Positions 1 through 10,968 of a stretch of 64,000 nt of DNA are shown here, one piece after another; the stretch's first letter is position 1, and each line of letters opens with the position of its first letter. The stretch comes from Streptomyces fungicidicus. GTDB taxonomy: Bacteria > Actinomycetota > Actinomycetes > Streptomycetales > Streptomycetaceae. The position numbers were made by a program, and so were the translations under genes. Where the stretch lies: NCBI RefSeq assembly GCF_003665435.1, contig NZ_CP023407.1:2728001-2792000 (forward strand), given 5' to 3'. Below the pieces are notes generated by a model. It saw nothing but the letters and a program-made list of their open reading frames with translations. It ran no database searches and was not told where the DNA came from.

Positions 1-2820
1 ACGGAGATCGAGGCCGCGCTCCCGGAGGACGCCTCCCGCGCCCTCGGCCTGAAGCCCGGCGCCCGGCTCACCGTCACGGACCGGCTCGACGGCCCGTCCG
101 CGAAGGTGCGCATCACCGGCCTCTACCGGCCCCGGGACACCACCTCGCCGTACTGGCAGCTGGACGAGCTGAAGGGCCGCGGGGTGGTCAAGCGCCACTT
201 CACGACGTACGGCCCGCTGCTGGCCCACCCCTCCGTCCTCGCCGGGGACCGGGTCAGCGCCGGCGCGTCGGGCTGGCTGGCGTCGGCCGACTTCTCCGCG
301 ATGGGCACGGAACGGATCGACGCGCTGCGCGAGGCGATGCGCGAAGGCACCGCCGCGCTGCCCGAGGGCGAGGCCCTGGGCGGCTCCGCGACCGCGGCGA
401 GCGGGCTGCCCGCCGTGCTGGACCGGATCGAGCGCTCCCTGCTCGTCTCCCGCTCGACCCTGCTGGTCATCGCGCTCCAGTTGGTCCTGCTGGCCGGCTG
501 CGCCCTGCTCCTGGTGGCCCGGCTGCTGAGCGCCGAACGCGTGGCCGAGACCCGGCTGCTGCGGGCCCGCGGCGGTTCCCGCGTCCAGGTGGCCGGGCTC
601 GCCGCGCTGGAGGCCCTGCTGCTGGCCGTGCCCGCGGCGGCCTGCGCCCCGCTGCTGGCGGGCCCGCTCATCCGGCTGCTGGCGGGACAGGGCGCCCTGG
701 CCCGGATCGGACTGCGCCTGGACGCCTCCGTCGGCACGGTCGCCGGCCGCGGGGCGGTGTGGCTGGTGGCCGGGCTGGTCGCGCTGGGCTGCGCGCTGGC
801 CGTCACCGTCCCGGCGCTCACCTCGTCCTTCGCGGCGGGCCGCGCCAAGCCGCTGCCCGGCGTGGTGCGCGCGGGCGCGGACCTCGGTCTGCTGGTGGTG
901 GCCGGTGTCGCGTACTGGCAGCTGAGCCGCCGGCCCTCCGGCGTCGTCGGCGACGACCTCGGCGTCGATCCGCTGCTCGTCGTCGCCCCGGCGCTGGCGC
1001 TGCTCGCGGGCACGGTGCTGACGCTGCGGCTGCTGCCGCCGGTGGCGCGACTGGCCGAACGGCGGGCGGCGCGCAGCCGCGGGCTGCCGGGCGCGCTGGC
1101 GGGCTGGCAGTTCAGCCGCCGCCCGATGCGCGGCGCGGGCCCGGTGCTGCTGCTGGTGCTCGCCGTGGCGCTCGGCATGCTGGCGATCGGCCAGGCCTCC
1201 TCCTGGGAACGCTCGCAGGACGACCAGGCGGACTTCCGGGCCGGTGCGCCGGTACGGGTGCTGTCGGCCGGCGAGTCCGGCTTCGGCCGCACCCAGGAGT
1301 ACGCGGCCGTCCCCGGCGTACGCACGGCCGCTCCCGCCGTCCGTACGTCGGTGCCGCTGTCCGGCGGCCGTACGGCGACCGTACTGGCGCTGGACACGGC
1401 GCACGCGGCGGACACCGTGCTACTGCGTCCGGACCTGGCGTCGGCGCCGGTGCGCACGATCGCGGCCGAGCTGGCGCCGAAGGGCACGGTGGCCGGCGTG
1501 CGCGTGCCGGAGGGCACCGCCCGTCTGGCGCTGACGGCCCGGATGCGGGGCGCGGACCCGGGGACGGCGGTCGACGTCGGCGTCACCGTGATGGACCCCT
1601 ACGGCACCCCGTGGGCGCTCGGCCTCGGCCGGCTCCGCGCCGACGGGCGGCCCCACACCCTCACCCTGGACCTCGCGGCGGTCGCCGACGCGCCGGTCGG
1701 CGCGCTGACGCTGACCGGGCTCCGGCTGGACCTCTACCAGCCGGTCGGGAAGGCCGAGCGGCACCGGCTCACCCTGGCGGCGCTGACCGCCACGGACACC
1801 GGCGGGCGCGACCGGCCGCTGGAACTTCCCGGCGAGTGGAAGACGTCGGTGAGCGCGGGCGGCGCGGCGGCCTCCCCCGACGAGCGGACGAGCCCCACCC
1901 GGCCCCGGGTCGCCCCGGACGACGCGACGACCGTCGAGTACGGCACCGGCTACGTCCCGGAGGACATGTCCTGGCGGGCCTCGCCGCTCACCGTCGGCCT
2001 CCGGGTCCCGCAGCGGGCGGCGTCCGAGGTCGCCGCCGTGGCCACGGACCGGTACCTCGACTCCACGGGCGCCCGTCCGGGGCAGCGGCTGGACGTGCGG
2101 ATCGGCGACTCCACCGTGCCGGTGCGGATCGTGCGGGCGGTGCGGGAGCTGCCGTCCGCGCCGTCCGGCGGGGAGACCGACGGCGGCGCCCTGCTGGTCG
2201 ACCTGCGGTCCGTGAACCGGCTGGTGCACGCCCGCCAGGGCGAGAGCGCGCCGCCGAACGAGTGGTGGCTGGCGACCGGGCCGGGCGGGTCGGCGCGGGT
2301 GGCCGGGGCGCTGCGCGAACGGCCCGGCATCGAGCCGTCCCGGGTGGTGGTGCGGGACGAGATCGCGGCGGAGCTGCGGGACGACCCGTTCGGCGCCGGA
2401 CCGGGCGCGGTGTTCGGCGCGGCGGCCCTCGCGGCGGCGGCGCTGACGGCGGTCGGGTTCGCGGTGAGCGCGGCCGGGTCGCTGCGGGAGCGGTCCGCCG
2501 AGTTCGCGGTGCTGCGCGCCCTGGGCGCCTCCCGCCGGCGGCTGGCCCGCGTGGTCCTCGTCGAGCAGGGGGTGCTGGTCGGCCTGGCGCTGGCGGTGGG
2601 CGTACTGCTCGGCGCGGTACTGGCCCGCGCGGTGATCCCGCTGATCATGCTGACCGCGGAGGCCACCCGCCCGGTCCCCGGGGTCCTGGTGGAGCTGCCT
2701 CCCGCCCGGGTGGCCGCCCTCCTGGCCGCCGTGTCGGTGGCCCCCCTGGCCATCACGGCGGTACTGGCCCTGCGCAGAGCGGCCCCGATGACCTCCCTGC
2801 GCGACCGCGGAGGCGACTGA
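1..2820 (+). CDS. FtsX/MacB-type ABC transporter permease, 5' end outside window
   Basis: The reading frame is open from the first base, so the N-terminus lies upstream; 939 residues are visible. Hydrophobic segments lie near visible residues 150-175, 230-275 and 380-405. A large soluble, presumably extracellular domain follows. The C-terminus is a classic FtsX-like bundle with the cytoplasmic motif ERSAEFAVLRALGASRRRL. This two-bundle architecture is typical of actinobacterial MacB/LolE-like permeases that export or mechanically couple to envelope substrates. It is followed by a second permease and a LolD/MacB-type ATPase on the same strand, so the three probably form one heteromeric transporter. 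The substrate cannot be read from sequence. I am confident of the family but not of the role. Confidence 0.9.
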   Translation, partial: TEIEAALPEDASRALGLKPGARLTVTDRLDGPSAKVRITGLYRPRDTTSPYWQLDELKGRGVVKRHFTTYGPLLAHPSVLAGDRVSAGASGWLASADFSAMGTERIDALREAMREGTAALPEGEALGGSATAASGLPAVLDRIERSLLVSRSTLLVIALQLVLLAGCALLLVARLLSAERVAETRLLRARGGSRVQVAGLAALEALLLAVPAAACAPLLAGPLIRLLAGQGALARIGLRLDASVGTVAGRGAVWLVAGLVALGCALAVTVPALTSSFAAGRAKPLPGVVRAGADLGLLVVAGVAYWQLSRRPSGVVGDDLGVDPLLVVAPALALLAGTVLTLRLLPPVARLAERRAARSRGLPGALAGWQFSRRPMRGAGPVLLLVLAVALGMLAIGQASSWERSQDDQADFRAGAPVRVLSAGESGFGRTQEYAAVPGVRTAAPAVRTSVPLSGGRTATVLALDTAHAADTVLLRPDLASAPVRTIAAELAPKGTVAGVRVPEGTARLALTARMRGADPGTAVDVGVTVMDPYGTPWALGLGRLRADGRPHTLTLDLAAVADAPVGALTLTGLRLDLYQPVGKAERHRLTLAALTATDTGGRDRPLELPGEWKTSVSAGGAAASPDERTSPTRPRVAPDDATTVEYGTGYVPEDMSWRASPLTVGLRVPQRAASEVAAVATDRYLDSTGARPGQRLDVRIGDSTVPVRIVRAVRELPSAPSGGETDGGALLVDLRSVNRLVHARQGESAPPNEWWLATGPGGSARVAGALRERPGIEPSRVVVRDEIAAELRDDPFGAGPGAVFGAAALAAAALTAVGFAVSAAGSLRERSAEFAVLRALGASRRRLARVVLVEQGVLVGLALAVGVLLGAVLARAVIPLIMLTAEATRPVPGVLVELPPARVAALLAAVSVAPLAITAVLALRRAAPMTSLRDRGGD

Positions 2821-3115
2821 CATGAGCCTCCGCGCCCCGACACCACACCGGCAGCCACCGGGACATCGCCGCCACGCGCACGGGAGGCGAGTGACATGAA
2901 CCTCCGCGCCCCGAGACGACCCCGGCTGCACGCCCACTGGCCCTCCACCCGGCACCACGGCCCCACCGCCACGCGCAAGGGAGGCAGTGAGGTGAGCCTC
3001 CGCGCCCCGAGAGGCTCCCGACTGCACACCCTCTGTGCGCCCGCCCGGCACCGCACCGGCAGCCACCACGACATCGCCGCCACTCGCACGGGAGGTGAGT
3101 GACATGAGCGTCCGG
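2809..3115 (+). repeat. Four degenerate copies of a ribosome-binding-site/start-codon block
   Basis: The 3' end of the first permease and the gap before the second contain four related blocks. Each has a GGGAGG-like ribosome-binding site, then GAGTGACATGA or a close variant, and three of the four then read CCTCCGCGCCCCGA. Their starts lie near 2822, 2896, 2993 and 3104; the third has GTG instead of ATG. The preceding sequence GCCGCCACGCGCACG is also repeated. Only the last copy opens the permease gene. The copy at 2896 opens a 68-codon ORF ending at 3102, two bases before the permease start. Confidence 0.8.
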
Positions 3116-5854
3116 GATCCGGGACGGCCGCAGGTGAACGCGCCCTGGGTGCGTACCCGGCTGCGGGCCGCGCCCGGTGGCGCGCTCGCGCTGGCGCTGC
3201 TGGTCGCGGCGACCGCGTTCCTGGCGGCCGCGCTGCCGCTCGCGGTCGACCGGTACGGCGACGCCGGGCTGCGCCGGTCGATGGAGGCGGCGGGCCCGGC
3301 CCGCACCACCGTGCAGCTGTACTCCACCGCCCTGTCCGACCTGGCCCTGCCGCCGGAGGAGCGGGCGGCGCGGGTGCGCGAGGAAGCGGTCCGCGACACC
3401 TACACCAAAATCTTCCCGCTGCCCGGCCGGTCCCTGCCGCTCGACCCGGACCAGTCCGCCTACGGTGTGCGCACCTCCCGGCCGCTGGAGGTCCAGGACC
3501 CGTGGCTGGCGATGCCGGACGCGGTCCCGCCGCAGTTCCACCTCGTCGCGCAGGGCGGGCTCGCCGGCCACTCCCGGCTGCGGGAGGGCCGCCTGCCGAA
3601 GGCCCCGGACGACGTCACCACGGCGGCGACGGAGGTCGAGGCCGCGGTCAGCGCCGAGACCGCGCGCCGGCTGCACATCGAGGTCGGGTCCGTCCTCCAC
3701 GTGCCCGCGGTGGAACGCGCCCCGCTCGCGGTACGCGTGACCGGCATCGTCGACCCCCGCGCGCCCCGGGACGCGTACTGGTCGGCCAACTCCGTGCTGC
3801 GCACCCCGTATCTGACGAACGTCCCCGGCGACCCGGAGCGCAACGTGTTCTGGACCGGCGCGCTGCTGCTGCCCCCGGACGCGGCCCCGGCGACGCTGAG
3901 CACGGCCGGGGAGCCCGAGCGGTACTGGCTGCTGGCCCCCGACGCCGCCGCGCTGCACGGCTACGACCTGCCCCGGATGACCTCGGCCGTCGCCTCCCTC
4001 GAGGCGGGCCCGCTGCTCCAACAGGCCGGAACGGCCGCCTCCGGGGTCGTGGAGTCGGAGGCCGCGCTGGACGAGGTGTTCGCCGAGTACACCGAGCTGC
4101 GTTCCGCCATCGGACCGCTGGTCGCCGTCGCCGCCTTCGGCACCGGCACGGTCGCCGCCGTCGTCCTGCTCATGGCGGGCGGCCTCACCGCGGACCGGCG
4201 GCGCCCCGAACTCACCCTGCTGCGCGCCCGCGGCGCCTCCCTGCGCGGACTGGCCGGCCGGCTGCTGGCGGAGACGGCGGTGGTCGCCGTGCCGGCGGCC
4301 GCCCTCGGCCTGGCCGCCGCCCTGCTCGCGCTCCCCGGGGCCCGGCCGGCGTCCGCCGTGGCCGCCGCCGGGGCCGTCGCCCTCCTCGCCTGTGCGGCGC
4401 TGCCGCTGCGCGCGGTCGCCGCGCACCGCGCGGTACGCGTGCACGCCGCCCGCGACGACATCGCCTCGGCCCGCCCCTCGCGGCGTCGCACCGTCGCCGA
4501 ACTCACGCTGCTCGTGCTGGCGGTGGGCGCGGTCGTGGCACTGCGCACACGCGGTACGTCCGACGGCGCCGGGGCGTCCGGGGACGAACTGGTGTCGCTG
4601 GCCCCGGTGCTGGTGGGGATGATCGCCGCGCTGGTGCTGGTGCGGCTGTACCCGCTGCCGCTGCGCGGCCTGGCCCGCCCGGCCGGGCGGCTGCGGGGCG
4701 TGGTCGGCCCGCTGTCGCTGGCCCGCGCGGGCCGCGCGTCCGGCTCGGCGGTGCTGCCGCTGCTGGCGCTGCTCACCGCGCTGACCACCGCCGCCTTCGG
4801 CGGTTCCGTCCTCACCGGCGTGGCCGACGCCCGGGAGCGTGCGGCCGTCCTCACCGTCGGCGCCGACGCCCGCGTCGAGGCGGTTCAGGCGCTGCCGTCC
4901 GGCCTGGCCGGACGGATCGGGCGCGTGCCCGGCGTGCGGGACGTCACCGCCCTGAGCGTCTTCCCGTACGCGCAGCCGGAGGGCGGCCGACTGGCCGTCC
5001 CGGTGGCCGGGGTCGACCCGGCCGGCTACGCGGCCCTCACCCGGCACACGGGCGTCGGCGCCTTCCCGGCGGACGCGCTGAAGTCCTCCGGCGGGAAGGA
5101 CCTGGCCGCCCTGGCGTCCCCCGCGGTCGCCGACCGCTACGGCACCCGGCCGTTCCTGGTCCGTCTGGACGACGGCGGCATCGTCACCGTACGGATCACG
5201 GCGGTGCGGGAGCGGACGCCGGCGGTGGCCGGGGAGGAGTTCCTGGTCGTGGACCGGTCCGGGCTGCCCGGCGAGTCCGCGCGCCCGACCACGCTGCTGG
5301 TGACCGGCGACCCGGCGGACGCGGGGGCGCTGCGTGAGGCGGCGGGCGGCGGTGCACAGGTACAGCTGCGGACGGAACGGTTCGCCGAGTACGTCGACTC
5401 CCCCCTGCAGTCCGGGGCCGAACGGGTCTACACCGCGGCGGTGGCGGCGGGCGCCGGGTTCGCCATGCTCTCCCTGCTGCTGACGCTGCTGCGGGCCGCT
5501 CCCGAACGGGCCGCGCTGCTGGCCCGGCTGCGCACCATGGGCCTCACCCGGGCACAGGGCCGCCGCCTGCTGGTGCTGGAGTCCCTGCCGCAGGCGCTGC
5601 TCGCGGCGGCCGGCGGCACCGTCACGGCGTGGGCCGCCATCCGGCTGCTGTCGTCCGGCATCGATCTGACCACCGTCGCCGTCTCCGCCTCCGCGTCCCC
5701 CGCGGGACGGGCGGCCCTGCGCACCGACCCGGTGTCGCTGCTGGTGCCGGCCCTGGCGGTGGTCGCCGTCACCGTCGGCACGGCGGCGGCACAGGCCTGG
5801 TGGACGGGCCGCCGGGGCTCGGTCCGGGAGCTGAGAGCGGGCGATGCCCGGTGA
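3104..5854 (+). CDS. FtsX-type ABC transporter permease
   Basis: This 916-residue membrane protein is homologous in layout to the preceding permease. A first membrane segment lies at about residues 24-48, followed by an external domain of roughly 280 residues. A central membrane block (about 340-560) contains the cytoplasmic motif RRPELTLLRARGASLRGL. A second external domain follows, then a C-terminal membrane block. The ATG at 3104 was chosen because GGAGGTGAG sits eight bases upstream and because the upstream in-frame stretch is repeat sequence. The downstream ATPase starts 59 bases after the stop, suggesting one transcript. Likely role: permease half of a MacB/Lol-like envelope transporter, substrate unknown. 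Confidence 0.9.
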   Translation: MSVRDPGRPQVNAPWVRTRLRAAPGGALALALLVAATAFLAAALPLAVDRYGDAGLRRSMEAAGPARTTVQLYSTALSDLALPPEERAARVREEAVRDTYTKIFPLPGRSLPLDPDQSAYGVRTSRPLEVQDPWLAMPDAVPPQFHLVAQGGLAGHSRLREGRLPKAPDDVTTAATEVEAAVSAETARRLHIEVGSVLHVPAVERAPLAVRVTGIVDPRAPRDAYWSANSVLRTPYLTNVPGDPERNVFWTGALLLPPDAAPATLSTAGEPERYWLLAPDAAALHGYDLPRMTSAVASLEAGPLLQQAGTAASGVVESEAALDEVFAEYTELRSAIGPLVAVAAFGTGTVAAVVLLMAGGLTADRRRPELTLLRARGASLRGLAGRLLAETAVVAVPAAALGLAAALLALPGARPASAVAAAGAVALLACAALPLRAVAAHRAVRVHAARDDIASARPSRRRTVAELTLLVLAVGAVVALRTRGTSDGAGASGDELVSLAPVLVGMIAALVLVRLYPLPLRGLARPAGRLRGVVGPLSLARAGRASGSAVLPLLALLTALTTAAFGGSVLTGVADARERAAVLTVGADARVEAVQALPSGLAGRIGRVPGVRDVTALSVFPYAQPEGGRLAVPVAGVDPAGYAALTRHTGVGAFPADALKSSGGKDLAALASPAVADRYGTRPFLVRLDDGGIVTVRITAVRERTPAVAGEEFLVVDRSGLPGESARPTTLLVTGDPADAGALREAAGGGAQVQLRTERFAEYVDSPLQSGAERVYTAAVAAGAGFAMLSLLLTLLRAAPERAALLARLRTMGLTRAQGRRLLVLESLPQALLAAAGGTVTAWAAIRLLSSGIDLTTVAVSASASPAGRAALRTDPVSLLVPALAVVAVTVGTAAAQAWWTGRRGSVRELRAGDAR

Positions 5855-5912
5855 ACCCCGCCGTCCCCCTTCTTCCCGTGCCGCGTCGACTTCTCCCCGC
5901 AGGAGGCCCACG

Positions 5913-6875
5913 ATGACCTCGCATCCCACGCTCGCCGAGCTGGCCGGCCGGGTCACCGCCGACCGCGACCGGCCGGCCTACGGCCATGACGCGCTCATCA
6001 CCTGTGACCGGCTGGTCCGCGTCTTCACCGCGGACGGCGTGGAGGTGCAGGCGCTCCAGGGCCTCGACCTGCTGGTGCGCGAGGGCGAGCTGATGGCCCT
6101 GGTGGGCGCCTCCGGCAGCGGCAAGTCGACCCTGATGAACATCCTGGCCGGCCTGGACACCCCGACGGCCGGCGCGGCCCGGGTGGCCGGCCGCGACCTC
6201 CTGACGATGACCGCCAAGGACCGCCTCGCCTACCGGCGTGAGGTGGTCGGCTTCGTCTGGCAGCAGACCTCCCGCAATCTGCTGCCCTATCTGACCTCGG
6301 CGCAGAACGTCGCCCTGCCGATGCGGCTGGCCGGCGGCCGTTCCCGGTCCGCGCGCCGCGCCCGCGCCGAACGGGTGCTGGAACTCCTGGAGCTGCTGGA
6401 GGTCGCGGACTGCCGCGACCGGCAGCCGCACCAGATGTCCGGCGGCCAGCAGCAGCGCGTCGCCATCGCCGTGGCGCTCGCGGGCGGCCCCTCCGTGCTG
6501 CTGGCCGACGAACCCACCGGCGAGCTGGACTCCCACACCGCGGAACAGATCTTCGCCGCGTTCCGCACCGCCAACGAGCGGCTCGGCACGACGATCGTGA
6601 TCGTCACCCACGACCAGGCGGTGGCGGGCGAGGTGCGCCGCACGGTCGCCATCCGCGACGGCCGCACCTCCACCGAGGTGCTGCGCCGCAGCGAGGTCGA
6701 CGCCGCCACCGGTGACGAGACGGTGGTCGCCCGCGAGTACGCGATGCTCGACCGGGCGGGACGTCTCCAGCTGCCCGCCGAGTACACCCGGGCGCTGGAC
6801 ATGCGCGACCGCGTCGCCCTGGAACTGGAACCCGACCACATCGCCGTCCGCCCGGACGACAGCCGGCGGGACTGA
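5913..6875 (+). CDS. ABC transporter ATPase (LolD/MacB type) with AbrB-like C-terminal tail
   Basis: This 320-residue ATPase energises the two FtsX-like permeases upstream. Walker A is GASGSGKS at residues 65-72. The signature is MSGGQQQRVAIA and Walker B is VLLADEPTGELD, with the switch His in IVIVTHD. The ATG at 5913 follows AGGAGG at 5901-5906; an in-frame earlier start at 5844 overlaps the permease and lacks such support. After the normal end of a LolD-type domain there is an extra tail of about 45 residues (276-320). Its pattern, MLDRAGRLQLPAEYTRALDM then VALELEPDHIAVRP, resembles an SpoVT/AbrB swapped-hairpin unit. That comparison is my inference from pattern alone. Confidence 0.93.
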   Translation: MTSHPTLAELAGRVTADRDRPAYGHDALITCDRLVRVFTADGVEVQALQGLDLLVREGELMALVGASGSGKSTLMNILAGLDTPTAGAARVAGRDLLTMTAKDRLAYRREVVGFVWQQTSRNLLPYLTSAQNVALPMRLAGGRSRSARRARAERVLELLELLEVADCRDRQPHQMSGGQQQRVAIAVALAGGPSVLLADEPTGELDSHTAEQIFAAFRTANERLGTTIVIVTHDQAVAGEVRRTVAIRDGRTSTEVLRRSEVDAATGDETVVAREYAMLDRAGRLQLPAEYTRALDMRDRVALELEPDHIAVRPDDSRRD

Positions 6876-6894
6876 GAAGAGGGGCCCGGCGCCC

Positions 6895-7560
6895 TCAGCG
6901 CACGCTGAGACCCAGCGCGCCGAGCCCGGCCCGGCGCACGGCGACCGATCCGTACGGCGTGCGCAGCCGGAGCCAGGAACCCGAGGAGAACAGGCCCGGC
7001 GCGGCGCCCCGCAGGAAGCGGAACGACTGGGCGGCGTGCACCGCGCGCACCGGAAGACCGGTCTCCGCGACCGTGCGGGACCAGATCTCCCGCCCGATCC
7101 GGTCGAGTTCGGCCCGGGTGCGCGACGAGGGCTCCAGCTGCCCGGTACGGGAGCGGAACTCCGCAACCGACGCGGCGACGAGCCCCCGCAGCTCCTGCGG
7201 CCCGGGCAGCCCCGGTTCGGCCCGCCAGCCGCCGCGCGGCGGCAGCACCCCGGCCCACGGCGGACCGGTCACCGCGCCCGGCACAGCGGCCGTGGCACCG
7301 GCCTCGTCCACCGACTCCAGCAGCTCACCGGCCGACACGGTCACGTCAAGGGTGACGTCCAGCCCGTTCTCGTACGGCTTGGCCAGCCGTACCGCGCGGA
7401 TCGCCAGCACCTCGAACGACGGAGGCCGCCCGAAGACGGCGAGGGCCGTGCCGGCCGCCTGCAGCCGCACCGCGGCGGAACGGTCGTAGTGCAGCAGCCG
7501 GGAGAGGAAGGCCGCGAGATCCGCGGCCTCCCCCTCGTCGGCGAGATGGAGCACCGTCAT
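6895..7560 (-). CDS. Conserved protein of unknown function
   Basis: This encodes 221 residues, soluble, with no signal peptide or membrane segment. I do not recognise a domain. The N-terminal part (about residues 1-65) is rich in Ala and Leu. The C-terminal half contains an Arg-rich stretch ending in SWLRLRTPYGSVAVRR. The ATG at 7560 overlaps the stop of the upstream thioesterase gene in an ATGA arrangement, so the two are translationally coupled and probably functionally linked. It is convergent with the ABC ATPase gene, only 19 bases away. Confidence 0.8.
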   Translation of the reverse strand: MTVLHLADEGEAADLAAFLSRLLHYDRSAAVRLQAAGTALAVFGRPPSFEVLAIRAVRLAKPYENGLDVTLDVTVSAGELLESVDEAGATAAVPGAVTGPPWAGVLPPRGGWRAEPGLPGPQELRGLVAASVAEFRSRTGQLEPSSRTRAELDRIGREIWSRTVAETGLPVRAVHAAQSFRFLRGAAPGLFSSGSWLRLRTPYGSVAVRRAGLGALGLSVR

Positions 7561-7973
7561 GCGGCGACGGCCTCCTCCTTGTCCTGCGCGTCCATGTACT
7601 CCTCGAGGAACTCGCGCTCCTCGTCGGTGATCCGGCGCGGACGCTGCGCCGCGAAGTCGAACGGCACTATCACCGTCGACGCGCGGACGTACACCAGGTC
7701 GTCGTCCTTCACCTCGTAGGTGAGGGTGAAGGACGCCGCCCTGATCTCCGTGACCCACAGCTCGATGTCCACCGGGCTGTGCCGGTGGACGAGCTGCCGC
7801 TTGTAGTCGATCTCGTGGCGCGACACCACGGAGCCCTGCTTGAAGTCCTTGTCCGGGCGGAAGAGGAAGTCGATACGGGCTTCCTCCAGGTAGCGGAGGA
7901 ACACCACGTTGTTGACGTGGCCGTACGCGTCCATGTCCGCCCAGCGCAGCGGGCAGCGGTAGATGTGCCGCAA
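7557..7973 (-). CDS. Acyl-CoA thioesterase (4HBT hotdog family)
   Basis: This 138-residue hotdog-fold protein has the normal length for the 4HBT family. The signature near the N-terminus, RWADMDAYGHVNNVVFLRYLEEAR, contains the Asp and His-Val-Asn-Asn elements that bind and hydrolyse acyl-CoA thioesters in YbgC/FadM-like enzymes. The typical central strand YEVKDDDLVYVRAST follows. It should hydrolyse cytosolic acyl-CoA; the acyl chain cannot be predicted. It lies five bases downstream of the ettA stop and overlaps the next gene by four bases, so the three minus-strand genes likely form an operon. Confidence 0.9.
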   Translation of the reverse strand: MRHIYRCPLRWADMDAYGHVNNVVFLRYLEEARIDFLFRPDKDFKQGSVVSRHEIDYKRQLVHRHSPVDIELWVTEIRAASFTLTYEVKDDDLVYVRASTVIVPFDFAAQRPRRITDEEREFLEEYMDAQDKEEAVAA

Positions 7974-7977
7974 GAGA

Positions 7978-9642
<1,665 letters not shown>

Positions 9643-9860
9643 GAGAAACCGTCCGGCAGCTTGAAATCTGGCAGTGGGCAGATACACCCCATCTTGCCCG
9701 ACCGCCACCCCTGGGGGGAAACCCGTTCCACCCGAGGGCCCTGACCTGGCCTTTCCCGACTGCCCCCTGAGCCCCGCCGACCTCGGGCACCCCCGCACGG
9801 TCCAGCGACGGCCCGGGCCGAGGATGCCGCTCCCCCACCGGGCCGGGCTACCGTGCCGTC

Positions 9861-10394
9861 GTGACCAGCGCAGCGGAGCGCCCTCTCCTCTTCCTCGACG
9901 TCGATGGCCCACTGATCCCGTTCGGATCCCCGTCCGGCCACCCACCGTCCGCCGCCGCCGCCGATAGAGGGAACCCACTGCTGGCCCGGCTCGACCCCGG
10001 GGTCGGAGCACGCTTCATGGCTCTCGGCTGCCCTCTCGTCTGGGCGACGACCTGGATGGAGGAGGCGAACAGGACCGTCGCCCCGCGCATCGGGCTACCG
10101 AAGCTGCCCGTGCTGGAGTGGCCGGACGCCGACGCGGAGGAAGGCCCGCGGGGCCTGCACTGGAAGACCCGCCCCCTCGTCGAGTGGGCCGCCGGCCGGC
10201 CCTTCATCTGGGTCGACGACGAGATCAGCACCATCGACCGCCTCTGGGTCGCCGCCGCCCACCCCGGCCCCTCACTGCTTCACCAGGTCGACCCGGCCAA
10301 GGGCCTCGAAGACTCCGACTTCCACACACTCACCGGATGGCTCGACGCCGCGTCCGGACCAGGAGGTTCGGCAGCCTCTCCGCCATTGACCTGA
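9861..10394 (+). CDS. HAD-like small hydrolase family protein, function unknown
   Basis: This encodes 177 residues. The N-terminal LLFLDVDGPLIPFG is the motif I of a HAD-type phosphohydrolase, with a DxD pair. Later segments VWATTWMEEANR and RPFIWVDDEIS look like motif II (Thr) and motif IV (paired Asp). A clear motif III Lys is not obvious. Many Streptomyces encode similar uncharacterised proteins. The GTG start at 9861 is the only one preceding motif I; no strong ribosome-binding site is visible, so the start is tentative. It is divergent from ettA with a gap of about 218 bases. Confidence 0.8.
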   Translation: MTSAAERPLLFLDVDGPLIPFGSPSGHPPSAAAADRGNPLLARLDPGVGARFMALGCPLVWATTWMEEANRTVAPRIGLPKLPVLEWPDADAEEGPRGLHWKTRPLVEWAAGRPFIWVDDEISTIDRLWVAAAHPGPSLLHQVDPAKGLEDSDFHTLTGWLDAASGPGGSAASPPLT

Positions 10395-10508
10395 CGGCCC
10401 GAAGCGGCAGCCCTCTCCGGAAACCACGGTGCGGCAGCGCTCAGTCCTGACCTACGATCACTCTGCCTGCGTCGGCCGGCAGCTGTAGACCCACAGCACC
10501 GGCCCGTT

Positions 10509-10968
10509 GTGGAGGGGACCAGCCCGTTCGAGCCGGGCCAGGTGGGCCGACATCCGCTTTGCGTGGCCAAATGGCGGGGAGCCAACCTGGTGTGGGACGG
10601 GGCGTTCTACCGCGTTCAACGCGACGGCTACGAGATCTGCTTCGTGCCCGATGCCGGAGTACCACTCGCCGAGATCGACGACGTCGACATGTGGGTGATC
10701 TTCGACAGTGGGGAACGCTGGTCGGGAACCATCCACACCTTGGAGGTTGTCCGCCGTCGCATGGACCATTGGCGGCAGACCGGTGAATGCCTTGGTGGCA
10801 GGTACTTCTACGTCTGGGACGGGCTGATCGTCCGCGACCGAGGCATCCCCGGGATGGTTGACGTCGTCGACGACCTTGTTCGGAATGGTGACTACAGCAG
10901 TGTCTTCCGTGACGTTGGTCCAGAAGACACGGACGACTGGCCCGCCCCGCACCGTCGCCGCTGGGGGA
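10509..10968 (+). CDS. Orphan small protein gene, atypical composition, 3' end lost
   Basis: The plausible coding segment runs from GTG 10509 to about 10960. It encodes a soluble acidic protein rich in Trp, Tyr and Asp (for example LVWDGAFYRVQRDGYEICF and RYFYVWDGLIVRDR). Codon use is unlike the neighbours, with many GTT, CTT, GGT and AAT codons. The frame has no stop of its own and continues to 11558 only because it runs antisense through the next gene. The natural 3' end therefore appears to be missing. I do not recognise the family; it could be an accessory or immunity-type protein. The start is uncertain, as GGAGGGG overlaps it rather than precedes it. Confidence 0.5.

Noticed and set aside
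123..1586. Long minus-strand ORF opposite the first permease
   Set aside because: Ser/Arg/Ala/Pro low-complexity translation typical of the antisense frame in GC-rich DNA; no motif or ribosome-binding site.
2753..5956. 1067-codon minus-strand ORF opposite the second permease
   Set aside because: Gly/Arg/Gln-rich shadow of the real gene; the plus-strand product has clear FtsX features.
10458..10952. Minus-strand ORF of 164 codons opposite the orphan gene
   Set aside because: The plus-strand frame has a more natural composition (Trp, Tyr, Asp spread); the reverse lacks a supported start. Some doubt remains because both frames are open.
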